Shown piece by piece: positions 25,909 to 34,917 of a stretch of 64,000 nucleotides of DNA; the first letter of the stretch is position 1, and the number at the start of each line of letters is the position of its first letter. The stretch is from JAJECS01 sp965198185. Lineage in GTDB: Bacteria; Chloroflexota; UBA11872. The DNA is taken from NCBI GenBank assembly GCA_965198185.1, contig CBDAOU010000002.1, forward strand, positions 1,426,001 to 1,490,000, written 5' to 3'. Below the pieces are notes generated by a model. That model ran no database searches. It saw only the letters and a list, made by a program, of their open reading frames with translations, and was not told the origin of the DNA. A program made the position numbers and the translations under genes.

Positions 25909-26567
25909 CCCTGAGCGTGATCGTGCCGGCGTACAACGAGGCGCCCACGATTTCCGAAGCGCTCCGTCGAGTCGCCGCCGTGGACCTCGATCTGGAAATA
26001 ATCGTCGTCAACGACAGTTCGACCGATGCCACCGCAGTTGAGATCGAGGCCGCCGCCATCCCCGAAATTCGAGTGATCAATCACTCAGCAAACCTGGGAA
26101 AGGGCGCCGCGGTGCGCTCGGGTCTCCGGGAGGTTCAAGGGGACGTAGTGGTCATCCATGACAGCGACCTGGAGTACGACCCCCAGGACTTCGTGCCCAT
26201 GATCCAGCCGATCCTGCGCGGCGAGACCCAGGTCGTCTATGGCTACCGCCAGCTAGAAACGCAGTCGCCGCTCTACCGACTCGGGAATCGCTTTCTCACA
26301 CTGCTCACGAACCTGCTGTACGGCGCCTCGGTGCGCGACATGGAGACCTGCCACAAGATGTGGCGCCGCGAGGTTCTGGAGGACGTCGAGCTGACCGCAA
26401 ACTCCTTCGACCTCGAGGTCGAGCTGACGGCGCGGTTTCTACAGCGCGGCGAGCGCATCGTGCAGCTCCCAATCTCGTATGAGGCACGATCGGCCAAGAA
26501 GTTGCGCTGGTGGGTCGACGGACCGGCCGCGGTTAAGTCGTTGATTCGCTTTCGTTTTCGTCGCTAG
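25893..26567 (+). CDS. glycosyltransferase family 2
   Basis: A 224-residue GT2 paralogue of its upstream neighbour. It begins at GTG 25893 inside that gene. Motifs: SVIVPAYNEAPTI, IIVVNDSSTDAT, HDSDLEYDP (metal site) and ETCHKMWRREVLEDVEL. It resembles the polyprenyl-phosphate glucosyl/mannosyl transferases. Its 3' end overlaps the convergent zinc-ribbon gene by 35 bp. The two adjacent, overlapping GT2 genes are likely co-expressed. Confidence 0.88.
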   Translation: MAPAVTLSVIVPAYNEAPTISEALRRVAAVDLDLEIIVVNDSSTDATAVEIEAAAIPEIRVINHSANLGKGAAVRSGLREVQGDVVVIHDSDLEYDPQDFVPMIQPILRGETQVVYGYRQLETQSPLYRLGNRFLTLLTNLLYGASVRDMETCHKMWRREVLEDVELTANSFDLEVELTARFLQRGERIVQLPISYEARSAKKLRWWVDGPAAVKSLIRFRFRR

Positions 26568-26790
26568 CGGCCTCGTCGGACTCGGTGTCGGGCATGTATT
26601 CGTCCGGGAGGTTGATCACCACGGGCGCTTCGACCGCGGCGGGCGCCACCGGAGACAGATCCGGCGGACGCGAGTCCCACTCGCGGGAATCGGCAGGCGC
26701 GTTCTCGTGGATGAACTGGCCACAGGTCTCACAGAACACGCGCGCTCCTTCGACGAGCTCGAAGCATCGCGGGCAGTAGACATCCGGCAT
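26533..26790 (-). CDS. small zinc-ribbon protein
   Basis: An 85-residue protein of unknown function. An N-terminal zinc ribbon (CPRC at residues 6-9, CETC at about 20-23) is followed by an acidic, disordered-looking tail ending ESDEAASDENESESTT. The shape suggests a small regulatory or nucleic-acid/protein-binding factor. Its start codon overlaps the mnmA stop (TGATG), so it is probably translated from the same message. It converges with the GT2 at 25893. Confidence 0.8.
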   Translation of the reverse strand: MPDVYCPRCFELVEGARVFCETCGQFIHENAPADSREWDSRPPDLSPVAPAAVEAPVVINLPDEYMPDTESDEAASDENESESTT

Positions 26791-27863
26791 CAGTGCACCT
26801 CCGAGCTATCGATCACGCCACCGCCCAGCACCTCATCGCCCTGGTAGAACACCGCAGCTTGGCCCGGCGCAGGCGCCCAGGCGGGCTCGTCGAACTGGAC
26901 GGAGACCTGTGACGGAGATTGGGGCTCAAGGCGGGCGAGCGACGCGCGGGCGTGGGAGCGGGTCTGGACCCCGGCGCGTGCCGGCGGTGTCGCGGCGGGC
27001 CCGCGAACCCAGCGCACGTCGCGCACGGCTATCGTGTCAACGAAGGCCGCAGCGCGCGGGCCGACGACCAGCGCGTTTCGATCGGCGTCGATCCTCGTGA
27101 CATAGCGGCGCGCCGCGCCTCCGCCCAGGGCGAGGCCCCGTCGCTGCCCAACGGTCGCGGTTTCGATGCCTTGGTGACGCCCAAGAACCCCTCCGTCGCT
27201 GCCAACGATTGGCCCCTCGCCGGTGGTCCCCTGGCGCCGGACGACCGCGGCATAGTCGCCGTCGGGAACGAAGCAGATCTCCTGGCTGTCGGGCTTGTCG
27301 GCCACCGGCAAGTCGAATTCCTCAGCCATGCGCCGCACGTCCGGCTTCAGCAGGTCGCCCAGCGGCAGGCGGACACGCCGCAGCTGGTCCTGCTGCAGCA
27401 TGTGCAGCACGTACGACTGGTCCTTGGCCCGGTCATGGGCACGAAGCAGGCGCCAGGAGGCGCCGTTCGCCACACGCGCATAGTGGCCCGTCGCCACAAA
27501 CTCGGCGTCCAACTCATCGGCCTTGCGGATCAGCTCCGGAAAGCGCACCCGGTCGTTGCACGTCACGCAGGGATTCGGCGTCTCGCCGCGCAGGTAGCCG
27601 CGGGACCAGGGCTCGATCACGGCCGCCTCGAACTCGGAGCGAAAGTTCAGCACGTAGTGCGGCGCTCCCAGTATTTGGCAGACGTGCCGCGCGTCATCGA
27701 TGGTCCGTGGCGTGCAGCATCCACTGCCGGCGTTGCGCATGGTGCGGTTCGCCGGCCATTGATTGAAGGTGACGCCGATCACCTCGTGACCCTGGCGGGC
27801 GAGCAATGCCGCGGCGACGGAGCTGTCCACGCCCCCACTCATCGCCACTAGAATCCGCGCCAT
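26790..27863 (-). CDS. mnmA: tRNA-specific 2-thiouridylase
   Basis: Adenylates and then thiolates U34 of tRNA-Lys, -Glu and -Gln. The 357-residue protein has the PP-loop MSGGVDSSVAA, the nucleophilic Cys102 in NPCVTCNDRV, and the second catalytic Cys197 in PDSQEICFVPDGD, with the tRNA-binding and C-terminal beta-barrel domains following (TVGQRRGLALGG). A CC pair sits near residues 49-50 (GSGCC). All key residues are present. The stop shares a base with the start of the zinc-ribbon gene. Confidence 0.95.
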   Translation of the reverse strand: MARILVAMSGGVDSSVAAALLARQGHEVIGVTFNQWPANRTMRNAGSGCCTPRTIDDARHVCQILGAPHYVLNFRSEFEAAVIEPWSRGYLRGETPNPCVTCNDRVRFPELIRKADELDAEFVATGHYARVANGASWRLLRAHDRAKDQSYVLHMLQQDQLRRVRLPLGDLLKPDVRRMAEEFDLPVADKPDSQEICFVPDGDYAAVVRRQGTTGEGPIVGSDGGVLGRHQGIETATVGQRRGLALGGGAARRYVTRIDADRNALVVGPRAAAFVDTIAVRDVRWVRGPAATPPARAGVQTRSHARASLARLEPQSPSQVSVQFDEPAWAPAPGQAAVFYQGDEVLGGGVIDSSEVH

Positions 27864-27934
27864 CGCCTTCGACCTTCCACTCCAACGACCCGTCGAGGCT
27901 AGCAGCGCCGCCGCCCGTGCGTGAAGACGCGGAG

Positions 27935-29089
27935 TTATGCCACCGATCCATCGACGACTTCGCCAGCGCGCACGACCAGCTCGACCTGCCAGCGGCCGCC
28001 CCGACGCGTGACGCCCTTCGAATCCGCTAGCGCCACGGGCTCGGGCTTCCAGTTGAGCACCGTGAGGTCCGCGCAGCCGCCCGGCGCCAGGCTGCCGATC
28101 TCATCGGCCAGGCCGAGGATTTGTGCCGGACGCTGGGTCGCACACCGCCAAATTTCGGCTTCCGGCATGCCCGCCGCGCGGAGCTTGGACATGACGAGCG
28201 GCAGGTCGTGCACCGGGCTCGCCCCGATGTGCCGCCGCTGAATGTCCGTCGAGATCGTGTCGGGTGGGAACCCATCGGCGAGTGCGGTCTCGGCAATGTC
28301 GTAGATGAACGAGTTCATCCCGTGCCCGATGTCGAACCGCACGCCGCGAGCGCGAGCCTCGTGAACGCAGTCCAGGACCCGACCGTCGCGGACGATGCGG
28401 TCGGGTCCGTCGTGGTAGCAGTAGGTCACCACGTCGCCGGGCCGCAAGCGCGCCAGCTGGTCGTCCAGCGGCCAATCGGTGTCGTAACGAGAGCCGTAGA
28501 GGATGGGACAGTCAACAGCCTCCGCCGCCGCAATGCCGCGCGCCAGAATCTCGCGCGGATCGATGTCTCCGGTGACGTGAAAGTTCGTTGTGACCGCGAT
28601 GCCCCAAATGTGGTTCCCGCCCTCGCGGACGGCGCGCGCGCACGCGTCCACGTCTAGATCGGCGAGCTTGGAATAGCTCGGGTGCGGCCCCGACTCTGCG
28701 GGCAGCGCCAGGTGCATGGCCAGCTTGATCCGCAGCTGCGCCGCGTCGATGACGGCGTCTCGATAGCCCGGCCAATTGGCCGCACCCGCATCACCTTGGG
28801 ATAGAGCGGTCGTGGTGCCGCGAGCGAGCAGGCAATGATCGGGGTCCACGTCATGCTTGGAGCCGCCCCAGCCTGGATGCGCGTGCAGGTCAATCAGACC
28901 GGGTAGGAGGATGCCGTGCGGATAGCTCAGCTGATGGGCGGGCGGAGGCACCGAGGCATCTGCAGCGTCGAGCTCGACGCCGACGATGCGATCGCCGGCG
29001 ACGACAACGGCGCCTGGAGCGTCGAGACCGGTTGCCGGGCACACAAGTCTCCCGGCGCGAATCACGAGCGACGGCGACTGGCAGTTCAT
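27935..29089 (-). CDS. amidohydrolase-superfamily metallohydrolase
   Basis: A 384-residue TIM-barrel hydrolase. The N-terminal beta-sandwich is followed by LPGLIDLHAHPGWGG (HxH metal pair); DIGHGMNSF and STDIQRRHIG supply the further histidine and the catalytic Asp. A GCADLTVLNW block closes the barrel. It resembles the EF_0837/AHA_3915-type 'amidohydrolase/deacetylase' group, with dihydroorotase-like ancestry; the bridging residue could be a carboxylated Lys (RIKLAMHL). Substrate unknown. It lies between mnmA and tRNA-Ser(CGA). Confidence 0.85.
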   Translation of the reverse strand: MNCQSPSLVIRAGRLVCPATGLDAPGAVVVAGDRIVGVELDAADASVPPPAHQLSYPHGILLPGLIDLHAHPGWGGSKHDVDPDHCLLARGTTTALSQGDAGAANWPGYRDAVIDAAQLRIKLAMHLALPAESGPHPSYSKLADLDVDACARAVREGGNHIWGIAVTTNFHVTGDIDPREILARGIAAAEAVDCPILYGSRYDTDWPLDDQLARLRPGDVVTYCYHDGPDRIVRDGRVLDCVHEARARGVRFDIGHGMNSFIYDIAETALADGFPPDTISTDIQRRHIGASPVHDLPLVMSKLRAAGMPEAEIWRCATQRPAQILGLADEIGSLAPGGCADLTVLNWKPEPVALADSKGVTRRGGRWQVELVVRAGEVVDGSVA

Positions 29090-29114
29090 AGTGGTGTCAT
29101 TCGCAGCGGTTCGG

Positions 29115-29202
29115 CGGAGAGGGTGGGATTCGAACCCACGTGACGCTCAACACGCCAAACCGTTTTCGAGACGGTCCCCTTCAACCACTCGGGCACCCCT
29201 CC
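29115..29202 (-). tRNA. tRNA-Ser (CGA)
   Basis: The complement folds as a class II tRNA: acceptor GGAGGGG/CCTCTCC (one G-U), anticodon stem ACCGT/ACGGT with loop CTCGAAA giving anticodon CGA, a long variable arm, T arm GTGGGTTCGAATCCCAC, and discriminator G. The T arm and 3' acceptor are identical to tRNA-Ser(GGA) at 20506. CCA is not encoded. It reads UCG. Confidence 0.96.
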
Positions 29203-29393
29203 GATCGAGTCTAACCCAGGGGTGAGGCGATCTCGGGGATCGGGATACAGCCGTTCGCCGATGCGCGAGAACGTGGCCCTGGGCGCTTGGCGTTGCCACC
29301 GAAAGTCGTGGCGCTCGAACCTCAGCCTCATGCTAGAGTCAACCTCAAAATCGGGCGGAAGTTGCTTGCATCCCACGTCCGGTGGAGGGCCCC

Positions 29394-30677
29394 GTGTCAG
29401 TCGCGGCCAGCCAGCCCAAACCTGCGATCACCCTGCAACGACCGGTGATCGTCGTGCTGCTCGGCCTGTTGGTGGTTGTGGCGCTGGTGACCACGTCGCC
29501 CATCGCCTATTGGCTAATGTACGCGTTGCTCAGCATTGTGGTGGTGTCCTACCTCTGGACGCGGCTGGCCTCGCGCGGACTCACCATCCGGCGTCACCTC
29601 CGCACCCAATGGGCGACGGTTGGCGACGTGATCGAGGAAGAGTTCGAGCTGCGCAGCCACAGCCGGCTGCCCATTCTGATGCTCGAGATCGAGGACTATT
29701 CCGAGCTCCCCGGGTATCGGGCGTCAACCGCCATCAGCCTCGGCGGCCGCGCGACGCGTCGCTGGCGCACCCACGGGGAAGCCGGACGGCGTGGCATGTA
29801 CAAGCTCGGGCCGGCGGACGTATACGTCGGCGACCCGTTTGGCCTGTTCACGGCCGAACGCCGGGTCGCCCAGGAAAACACGATCGTGGTCTACCCCCCA
29901 ATCTCGGTCATGCACGATGTGGCCGTGCCCGCGGGAACGCTGGTGGGCGCGGTGCGCTCCTCGCTGCGGACCCAGCAAGTGACCACGGATGCGGGCGGGT
30001 TGCGCGAATTCCGGCCCGGAGATCCGCTCAAGCGCATCCACTGGCCGTCCTCGGCGCGCCGCGACACGCTGCTGGTCAAGGAGTTCGACCTCGAGCCGAC
30101 CGCCAGCCTTTGGGTGGCGCTTGATCTCGACGCCGCGGTGCAGGCCGGTCACGGCGACGAGTCCACGGAAGAATACGGCGTAAAGATCGTCTCGTCGCTC
30201 GCGTATCAGTTTGTTCGCGACGGCAAGTCCGTCGGCCTGCTCGCGGAGGCACGGGGCACCCGGTACATCCTCGAGCCGCAACGGGGCTTGCGGCAACTCT
30301 GGCGAATCTTGGAGTCGCTGGCCATTGTGCAGGCGCGCGGCACGCGGCCGTTTGGCGACGTGCTCGCCAGCGCCGCGCCGATCCTCGGCCGCGGGGTCAG
30401 CCTGGTCGCGATCTCCCCATCGGCCGATCCGGCCTGGATCGGAAGTCTGACGCATCTGGCGCAGCGGTCCGTGTATCCGGTGGCGGTCGGCGTGGACGCC
30501 GCGACATTCGACGACGCGCCCTCCAACGCGGGCCTCAAGGAGGGGTCCGAGACAGCCGGCATTCCCTTCACAGCCGTTACCCAGGGAGCGACGTTCTCGA
30601 CGGTGCAGCCCGGCCGACAGGGCGGACCGATAGCGGATCAGCAGCGGCATCGGTCAGTGTCGCTCGCGTACCGATAG
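29394..30677 (+). CDS. DUF58 domain membrane protein
   Basis: A 427-residue protein with two N-terminal transmembrane segments (about residues 15-55) and a cytosolic DUF58 domain; LREFRPGDPLKRIHWPSSAR is the DUF58 signature. A vWA-like fold follows. GTG 29394 is chosen because GGTGGAGGG lies just upstream; a GTG at 29382 is the alternative. In many bacteria DUF58 genes accompany MoxR ATPases and transglutaminase proteins; here only the transglutaminase partner follows, 4 bp downstream. The biochemical role of this group is not known. Confidence 0.9.
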   Translation: MSVAASQPKPAITLQRPVIVVLLGLLVVVALVTTSPIAYWLMYALLSIVVVSYLWTRLASRGLTIRRHLRTQWATVGDVIEEEFELRSHSRLPILMLEIEDYSELPGYRASTAISLGGRATRRWRTHGEAGRRGMYKLGPADVYVGDPFGLFTAERRVAQENTIVVYPPISVMHDVAVPAGTLVGAVRSSLRTQQVTTDAGGLREFRPGDPLKRIHWPSSARRDTLLVKEFDLEPTASLWVALDLDAAVQAGHGDESTEEYGVKIVSSLAYQFVRDGKSVGLLAEARGTRYILEPQRGLRQLWRILESLAIVQARGTRPFGDVLASAAPILGRGVSLVAISPSADPAWIGSLTHLAQRSVYPVAVGVDAATFDDAPSNAGLKEGSETAGIPFTAVTQGATFSTVQPGRQGGPIADQQRHRSVSLAYR

Positions 30678-30681
30678 CCGC

Positions 30682-33096
30682 ATGAGCGCGGCTGCGGAGA
30701 CCGTCAGCCGTATCCGGTTCCCGGCCCTGCCGGTCAGCTCATTGCTGACCTTCGCGCTGCTGCTCGCCGCCACATTGGCGCCGCTGGCCAGCATTCACTT
30801 CGTCGGGTGGGCGCCCGGCACGGGCGTCCTCTTCGCGGTGGCGATTGTGGCCGTCCTGGCCGCGTGGTGGTTGTCGTCACGCGGCACGTCGTCGCTGTGG
30901 ATTGTGGCTTTCGGCGTCGTGAGCGACCTGGCCGTGGCCTACGTGGTTGCCTCGGAGGCGTTTCCCGGACCCATCGACGGCGTGCGCAATTTCGTGGCCC
31001 TGTTCGGCGACACGGTGGAGTGGGTCCAGATTCGCCAGTCCGGGGCCCTTGGCGGCGAGCCGCCCCTCAACGCCGCCGCCGACGAGACGTGGGAGTTGCT
31101 GCGGGACCTGTATTTCCGGCTCGAGGGCTGGTTCCAATCGGCATTCGCCTTTCAGGTCAGCCGCGACAACGTGGTGTTCCTGTTCTGGATGACCATGGCC
31201 GCCTGGGGCATGGGGTATTTCGCGGGCTGGATGGCGTTTCGACGTCGCAGCGCCTTGTGGGCCCTCACTCCCGGGATGCTGGCGCTGGGGATCAACGTGA
31301 CCTACATCGGTCCCGATTGGGTCCCGTTCGTCGTCTTCCTGTCGGCGGCCCTGGCGCTCATCGTGCACCTGCGCACCACGTCGCTGGAGTCCAAGTGGGC
31401 CACGTCCGGCACCGCCTACTCCCGAGGCTTTAGCCACACGGTCCTGGCATCAACCGTGGGCGTGATCGCATTGGTGGTTGTGATGTCCGTGGCGCTGCCT
31501 CGGGCCGCGGGGAATCCCGTGGCGGAGGCGTTTTGGACCTACCTGGGCGACGGCTGGGGCAACGTGGAGACGGGTATCCAGCGCCTGTTTGGCGGGGTGT
31601 CCAACCCCGCTGGCGCCGCGCTTGCCGGACGCGAATCGCTGGGGCTCTCCGGACCGCAGCCGTTTCAGCCGCGCGGCAGCATGATCATCGAGTCAACGTC
31701 GCCAAGCTATTGGAAGGGACAAACGTTCGACATCTACACCGGACAGGGTTGGCGCAGCACCTATAGGGAACTGGCCGAGCGCGAGCCGAGCGCTCCGCTG
31801 GCGGAGACGTTTGAGCTCGATGCACGCGTTCCGGTACGGACCAACGTGGAGATGCTCGACTTCGCGACGTCGGTGCTGTATTCGCCCGGCGACGTGATTC
31901 GGATCAACCGTCGATATCTCGCGCAGGTAGACGATTCCGGCGCTCCGATTGAGGATTACGCCTCAATCCGCGCCACGCGTCGCGTAGGGCAGCGCCTGGT
32001 GTATTCGGTGGATTCGACGTTCTCCGGAGCCACGATCGCGCAGCTCCGTGGGGCATCGACGGAGTACCCGGAATGGATCGCGCCCTACCTTGAACTGCCG
32101 GAGATGCCGGAACGAGTGCTCGCGCTGGCGCAGCGCTTCGCCGAAGCCGGCGAAACGGCGTTTGACCGGGTGCTCGCCATCGAGTTCTTCATGCGGCGGT
32201 TTCCGTATGCGGTGGACGCGCCGCCACTTCCGGGCGACCGCGATGCGACCGACTTTTTCCTCACGGAGTCGCGACGCGGTTCAGCGGTAAACATCGCGTC
32301 CACGATGGCGGTCTTGGTGCGCGCGCTCGACATTCCGTCGCGTCTGGTGAACGGCTTCGTGTTCGGCGACTATGACGAGTCGACGAACCGCTTTTTCGTA
32401 AACCCCGATCACGCCCATACGTGGGTCGAGGTCTACTTTCCCGCGTACGGCTGGGTGGCGTTCGAGCCGTCGGGATTTCGTCTGCCGGTGGAACGCCAAA
32501 CCGACGCCGCGGGGGACGGTCCCGGCATCGAATCCGTCGGCGGCGGACTCGGCCCCACCTTCGACGACTTGCTCGAAGATCTCGAGTTGATGAGTGGCGC
32601 CGCGGGCGGAGTGTTTTCGCCGCTCGATCCCGACGAAGAGACAGGCTTCGGCCAGGTGCTCGGCAACGTCACAGGCGTCCTAATCGGCATCGCCATTGTG
32701 CTGGGCGTGGTGGCGGCGATCATTTTGGCCACGGTGGGCGCCGTCTTCGCGCGCAATCGCCTGCAGAAGCCAAGCACTGGCGTACAGCGGGTCTATGGGC
32801 GGATGGTGAGATACGCGCGTCGCGCTGGCTACAATGCCAGGGCATCCGAGACGCCGCATGAGGTGTCGCGGCGCTTGGGCGCGTGGCTGTTCCCCGACAC
32901 CGAGGCGGCTGGCGCTGACGGGGCAAGTCCGCCCGAGACCGTGGCTGTGGCGTACATGCGTGCCACCTATAGTCAGCACCGCGTGACGCGGGCAGAAAGG
33001 CGAGCCGTTGACGAAGCGTGGCCGGTCATCCGGCAGCGACTCATCCGGCGTATCGTGCAACCCGCGCGTTTCCTGGAGCGCTTTCAGCGCGCGTAG
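30682..33096 (+). CDS. transglutaminase-like membrane protein (TgpA type) lacking the catalytic Cys
   Basis: An 804-residue protein with several N-terminal transmembrane helices (to about residue 265), a large extracytoplasmic region holding a transglutaminase-like fold, another membrane helix near residue 675, and a C-terminal cytosolic domain of the DUF4129 type. The family's Cys-His-Asp triad should lie in 'SRRGxC..FA', 'AHxWVE' and 'DP'. Here the first reads SRRGSAVNIAS, with Ala535 in place of Cys; His579 in HAHTWVEVY is present and the acidic residue is Glu595 (FEPSG). It therefore looks like a pseudoenzyme. It directly follows the DUF58 gene, the usual partner. Confidence 0.9.
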   Translation: MSAAAETVSRIRFPALPVSSLLTFALLLAATLAPLASIHFVGWAPGTGVLFAVAIVAVLAAWWLSSRGTSSLWIVAFGVVSDLAVAYVVASEAFPGPIDGVRNFVALFGDTVEWVQIRQSGALGGEPPLNAAADETWELLRDLYFRLEGWFQSAFAFQVSRDNVVFLFWMTMAAWGMGYFAGWMAFRRRSALWALTPGMLALGINVTYIGPDWVPFVVFLSAALALIVHLRTTSLESKWATSGTAYSRGFSHTVLASTVGVIALVVVMSVALPRAAGNPVAEAFWTYLGDGWGNVETGIQRLFGGVSNPAGAALAGRESLGLSGPQPFQPRGSMIIESTSPSYWKGQTFDIYTGQGWRSTYRELAEREPSAPLAETFELDARVPVRTNVEMLDFATSVLYSPGDVIRINRRYLAQVDDSGAPIEDYASIRATRRVGQRLVYSVDSTFSGATIAQLRGASTEYPEWIAPYLELPEMPERVLALAQRFAEAGETAFDRVLAIEFFMRRFPYAVDAPPLPGDRDATDFFLTESRRGSAVNIASTMAVLVRALDIPSRLVNGFVFGDYDESTNRFFVNPDHAHTWVEVYFPAYGWVAFEPSGFRLPVERQTDAAGDGPGIESVGGGLGPTFDDLLEDLELMSGAAGGVFSPLDPDEETGFGQVLGNVTGVLIGIAIVLGVVAAIILATVGAVFARNRLQKPSTGVQRVYGRMVRYARRAGYNARASETPHEVSRRLGAWLFPDTEAAGADGASPPETVAVAYMRATYSQHRVTRAERRAVDEAWPVIRQRLIRRIVQPARFLERFQRA

Positions 33097-33111
33097 GCGC
33101 AGGACCGGTTC

Positions 33112-33399
33112 GTGGAAGCACTAGAAGTCGTCCGCGACGTAGCCGTTGTGGTCCTCGCGGTCGTGGCCCTGCTGGCCGCGGTGATGCTGGCGGTGACCGG
33201 GCTGCTGCTGTGGCGCATGCTGGCGGCCATTCGCGCCGAGGTCACGCCCATCATCGACTCAGCCCGAGACACGGTCGACACCGTGCGCGCCACGGCGGAG
33301 AGCGTTCAAGAAACCGTCGCCGCAAGCTCACGCACCACATCGCGGGGCGTGCGAGTTGCCCGCCGCGCCCTCAACCTTTTGCGCGGGCATTGGCGCTAG
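33112..33399 (+). CDS. small membrane protein (DUF948-like)
   Basis: A 95-residue protein starting at GTG 33112. One transmembrane helix (VVVLAVVALLAAVMLAVTG) is followed by an amphipathic region with heptad-like SARDTVDTVRATAESVQETV, as in DUF948/YtxH-like stress-related proteins. It is the first of three tiny membrane proteins behind the transglutaminase-like gene. The function is unknown. Confidence 0.7.
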   Translation: MEALEVVRDVAVVVLAVVALLAAVMLAVTGLLLWRMLAAIRAEVTPIIDSARDTVDTVRATAESVQETVAASSRTTSRGVRVARRALNLLRGHWR

Positions 33400-33402
33400 G
33401 CC

Positions 33403-33648
33403 GTGCCGGACATGGCCTGGATCATGCTCGGCGTGGCACTAGGGTTTATCGCCGGCGGCGCGATTGGCACGGTGCTCGCGCCGCAGCGCGGCAGCGAGCT
33501 GGTAGCGCAGGTCGGGGCCAGGTTGCGCAAGGCCCGTGAGGCCGCGCAGCGCGCCGCGGAAGGCGCTGAAGGCGCGACCAAGGAGCGGCATGAACAGTCG
33601 CGTCGCCGCCGCGGGCGGCCCCGTAGACGCCGAAGGCGTCGTCGCTGA
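33403..33648 (+). CDS. YtxH-like small membrane protein
   Basis: An 81-residue protein starting at GTG 33403, three bases after its neighbour. It has one N-terminal helix, GVALGFIAGGAIGTVLAPQRG, whose 'GxxxGxLxAPxxG' ending is the YtxH family mark. A coiled region and an extremely basic tail (RRRRGRPRRRRRRRR) follow; the tail could contact membrane phospholipid or nucleic acid. The TGA stop shares a base with the next start (TGATG). Confidence 0.75.
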   Translation: MPDMAWIMLGVALGFIAGGAIGTVLAPQRGSELVAQVGARLRKAREAAQRAAEGAEGATKERHEQSRRRRGRPRRRRRRRR

Positions 33649-33974
33649 TGGACGGGTGGGACATCGCGCGCGACGTTGCGATCATCATCCTGGTCATTCA
33701 GGGCTGTGTATTGTTCCTGGCGCTGTTCGTGGGCGGGGTCGTCGGATCCATCGCCATCATCGAGACAACCGTGAAGATCCGCCAGGGGCTGCGACGCACC
33801 GCGCGCTCAACGGAGCAGGTGCACGACACCGTCGAGACGACCGCCCGCCAGCGCGTGCTGCCATCGATCGTCCGGATCGAGCGGGTGCGCGCCGCCGTCG
33901 AGAGCTACGCGACCAGCCTGCAAAAGGAGCTGCGCAAAGCCCGGGATGGCATCGACCGGCGGTCCAAGGCGTGA
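33648..33974 (+). CDS. small membrane protein, third of a trio
   Basis: A 108-residue protein with one transmembrane helix (about residues 8-34, IIILVIQGCVLFLALFVGG) and a charged helical tail (TARSTEQVHDTVETTARQRV). Its layout matches the protein at 33112 (N-terminal helix plus amphipathic tail). The start is coupled to the preceding stop. Function unknown. Confidence 0.7.
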   Translation: MDGWDIARDVAIIILVIQGCVLFLALFVGGVVGSIAIIETTVKIRQGLRRTARSTEQVHDTVETTARQRVLPSIVRIERVRAAVESYATSLQKELRKARDGIDRRSKA

Positions 33975-34065
33975 TCGGGCACCCCGACATGCGATCGTTC
34001 CAGTGCCATTCGCGCGATTCGCAATTGCGTGGACCCGGCGCTACGCCCGAGGTTAGGCCGCGCTA

Positions 34066-34845
34066 GTGCCAATGCTTCAGCTGCGCGGACAGCGCATCAA
34101 CCTGGCAACCAAGGGCGTGCGCGGGTCGGCCTTGCTGTTCCTCCACGGGCTCGGTCCCGGAGCGGGTGTGTGGGAATTGGTGACCCAGGGGCTTCCCGAG
34201 ACGATCCGCGCGCTGATGCTGGAGTTCCCCGGATTCGGCGAGAGTCCGCCCGAGAGCTTTGCGGGCGACATCGAGCACGCGGCCACGCTGCTGCATCACT
34301 CGCTGCACCAGGCCAATCAACTCGATCCAATTCCGATCGTGGCCCACGACTACGGTGGCCTCGTGGCGCTGAGCTTCGCGGCGCGCTACCCCGGCCACGT
34401 CGAGCGCCTCGTTCTTCTCGGGTCCGGCGCGTTCGTGCGGGACGTGCACAGCCTCTGGACCGTGCACGAGCGGATCAAGATGCGCGGGTGGGATGTTGAC
34501 AGCGCCAAGCGGTGGCTGACACGCGGTCTGGTGGAGACCTTGGCCGACGAGCACCTCACGTCAATGTGCGAGGCAGCGGCAGCCTCCAATGCCGACGTGG
34601 TCGCCGGCTGTCTGCGCGCGATGATCGAGGCCGAGTATTTGGAGGCGGCGCGCACGATCACCGCCCCCATTCTCGTCCTGCGCGGCGATGCCGACCCGTT
34701 GGTGACCGAGGACGACGCGGCCATCCTCACCGCGCGGGTGGCCAAAGCCACCCAGGTCAACATCGCGCATGCGGGCCATTGGCCGCACCTGGAAGCGCCG
34801 GATGAATGTCGCGCGGCGATCCTGGACTTCGTCAACGCGAAATAG
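34066..34845 (+). CDS. alpha/beta hydrolase with Asp nucleophile
   Basis: A 259-residue hydrolase whose nucleophile elbow reads AHDYGG, putting Asp95 where serine hydrolases have Ser. This is the arrangement of epoxide hydrolases and haloalkane/haloacetate dehalogenases. The HGLGPGAGVW oxyanion segment, an acidic GDADPLVTE loop and the C-terminal AGHWPHLEAP histidine complete the fold. The residues that bind halide or epoxide oxygen cannot be settled by eye. GTG 34066 and ATG 34072 are both possible starts. It stands just upstream of the FAH gene on the same strand. Confidence 0.82.
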   Translation: MPMLQLRGQRINLATKGVRGSALLFLHGLGPGAGVWELVTQGLPETIRALMLEFPGFGESPPESFAGDIEHAATLLHHSLHQANQLDPIPIVAHDYGGLVALSFAARYPGHVERLVLLGSGAFVRDVHSLWTVHERIKMRGWDVDSAKRWLTRGLVETLADEHLTSMCEAAAASNADVVAGCLRAMIEAEYLEAARTITAPILVLRGDADPLVTEDDAAILTARVAKATQVNIAHAGHWPHLEAPDECRAAILDFVNAK

Positions 34846-34917
34846 CCCGGTCTCGCGCGCAGGCGATGCTACGCTGCGGACCGCTGCATTTCTTTCGCTT
34901 CCGATCGGCCAACCACC

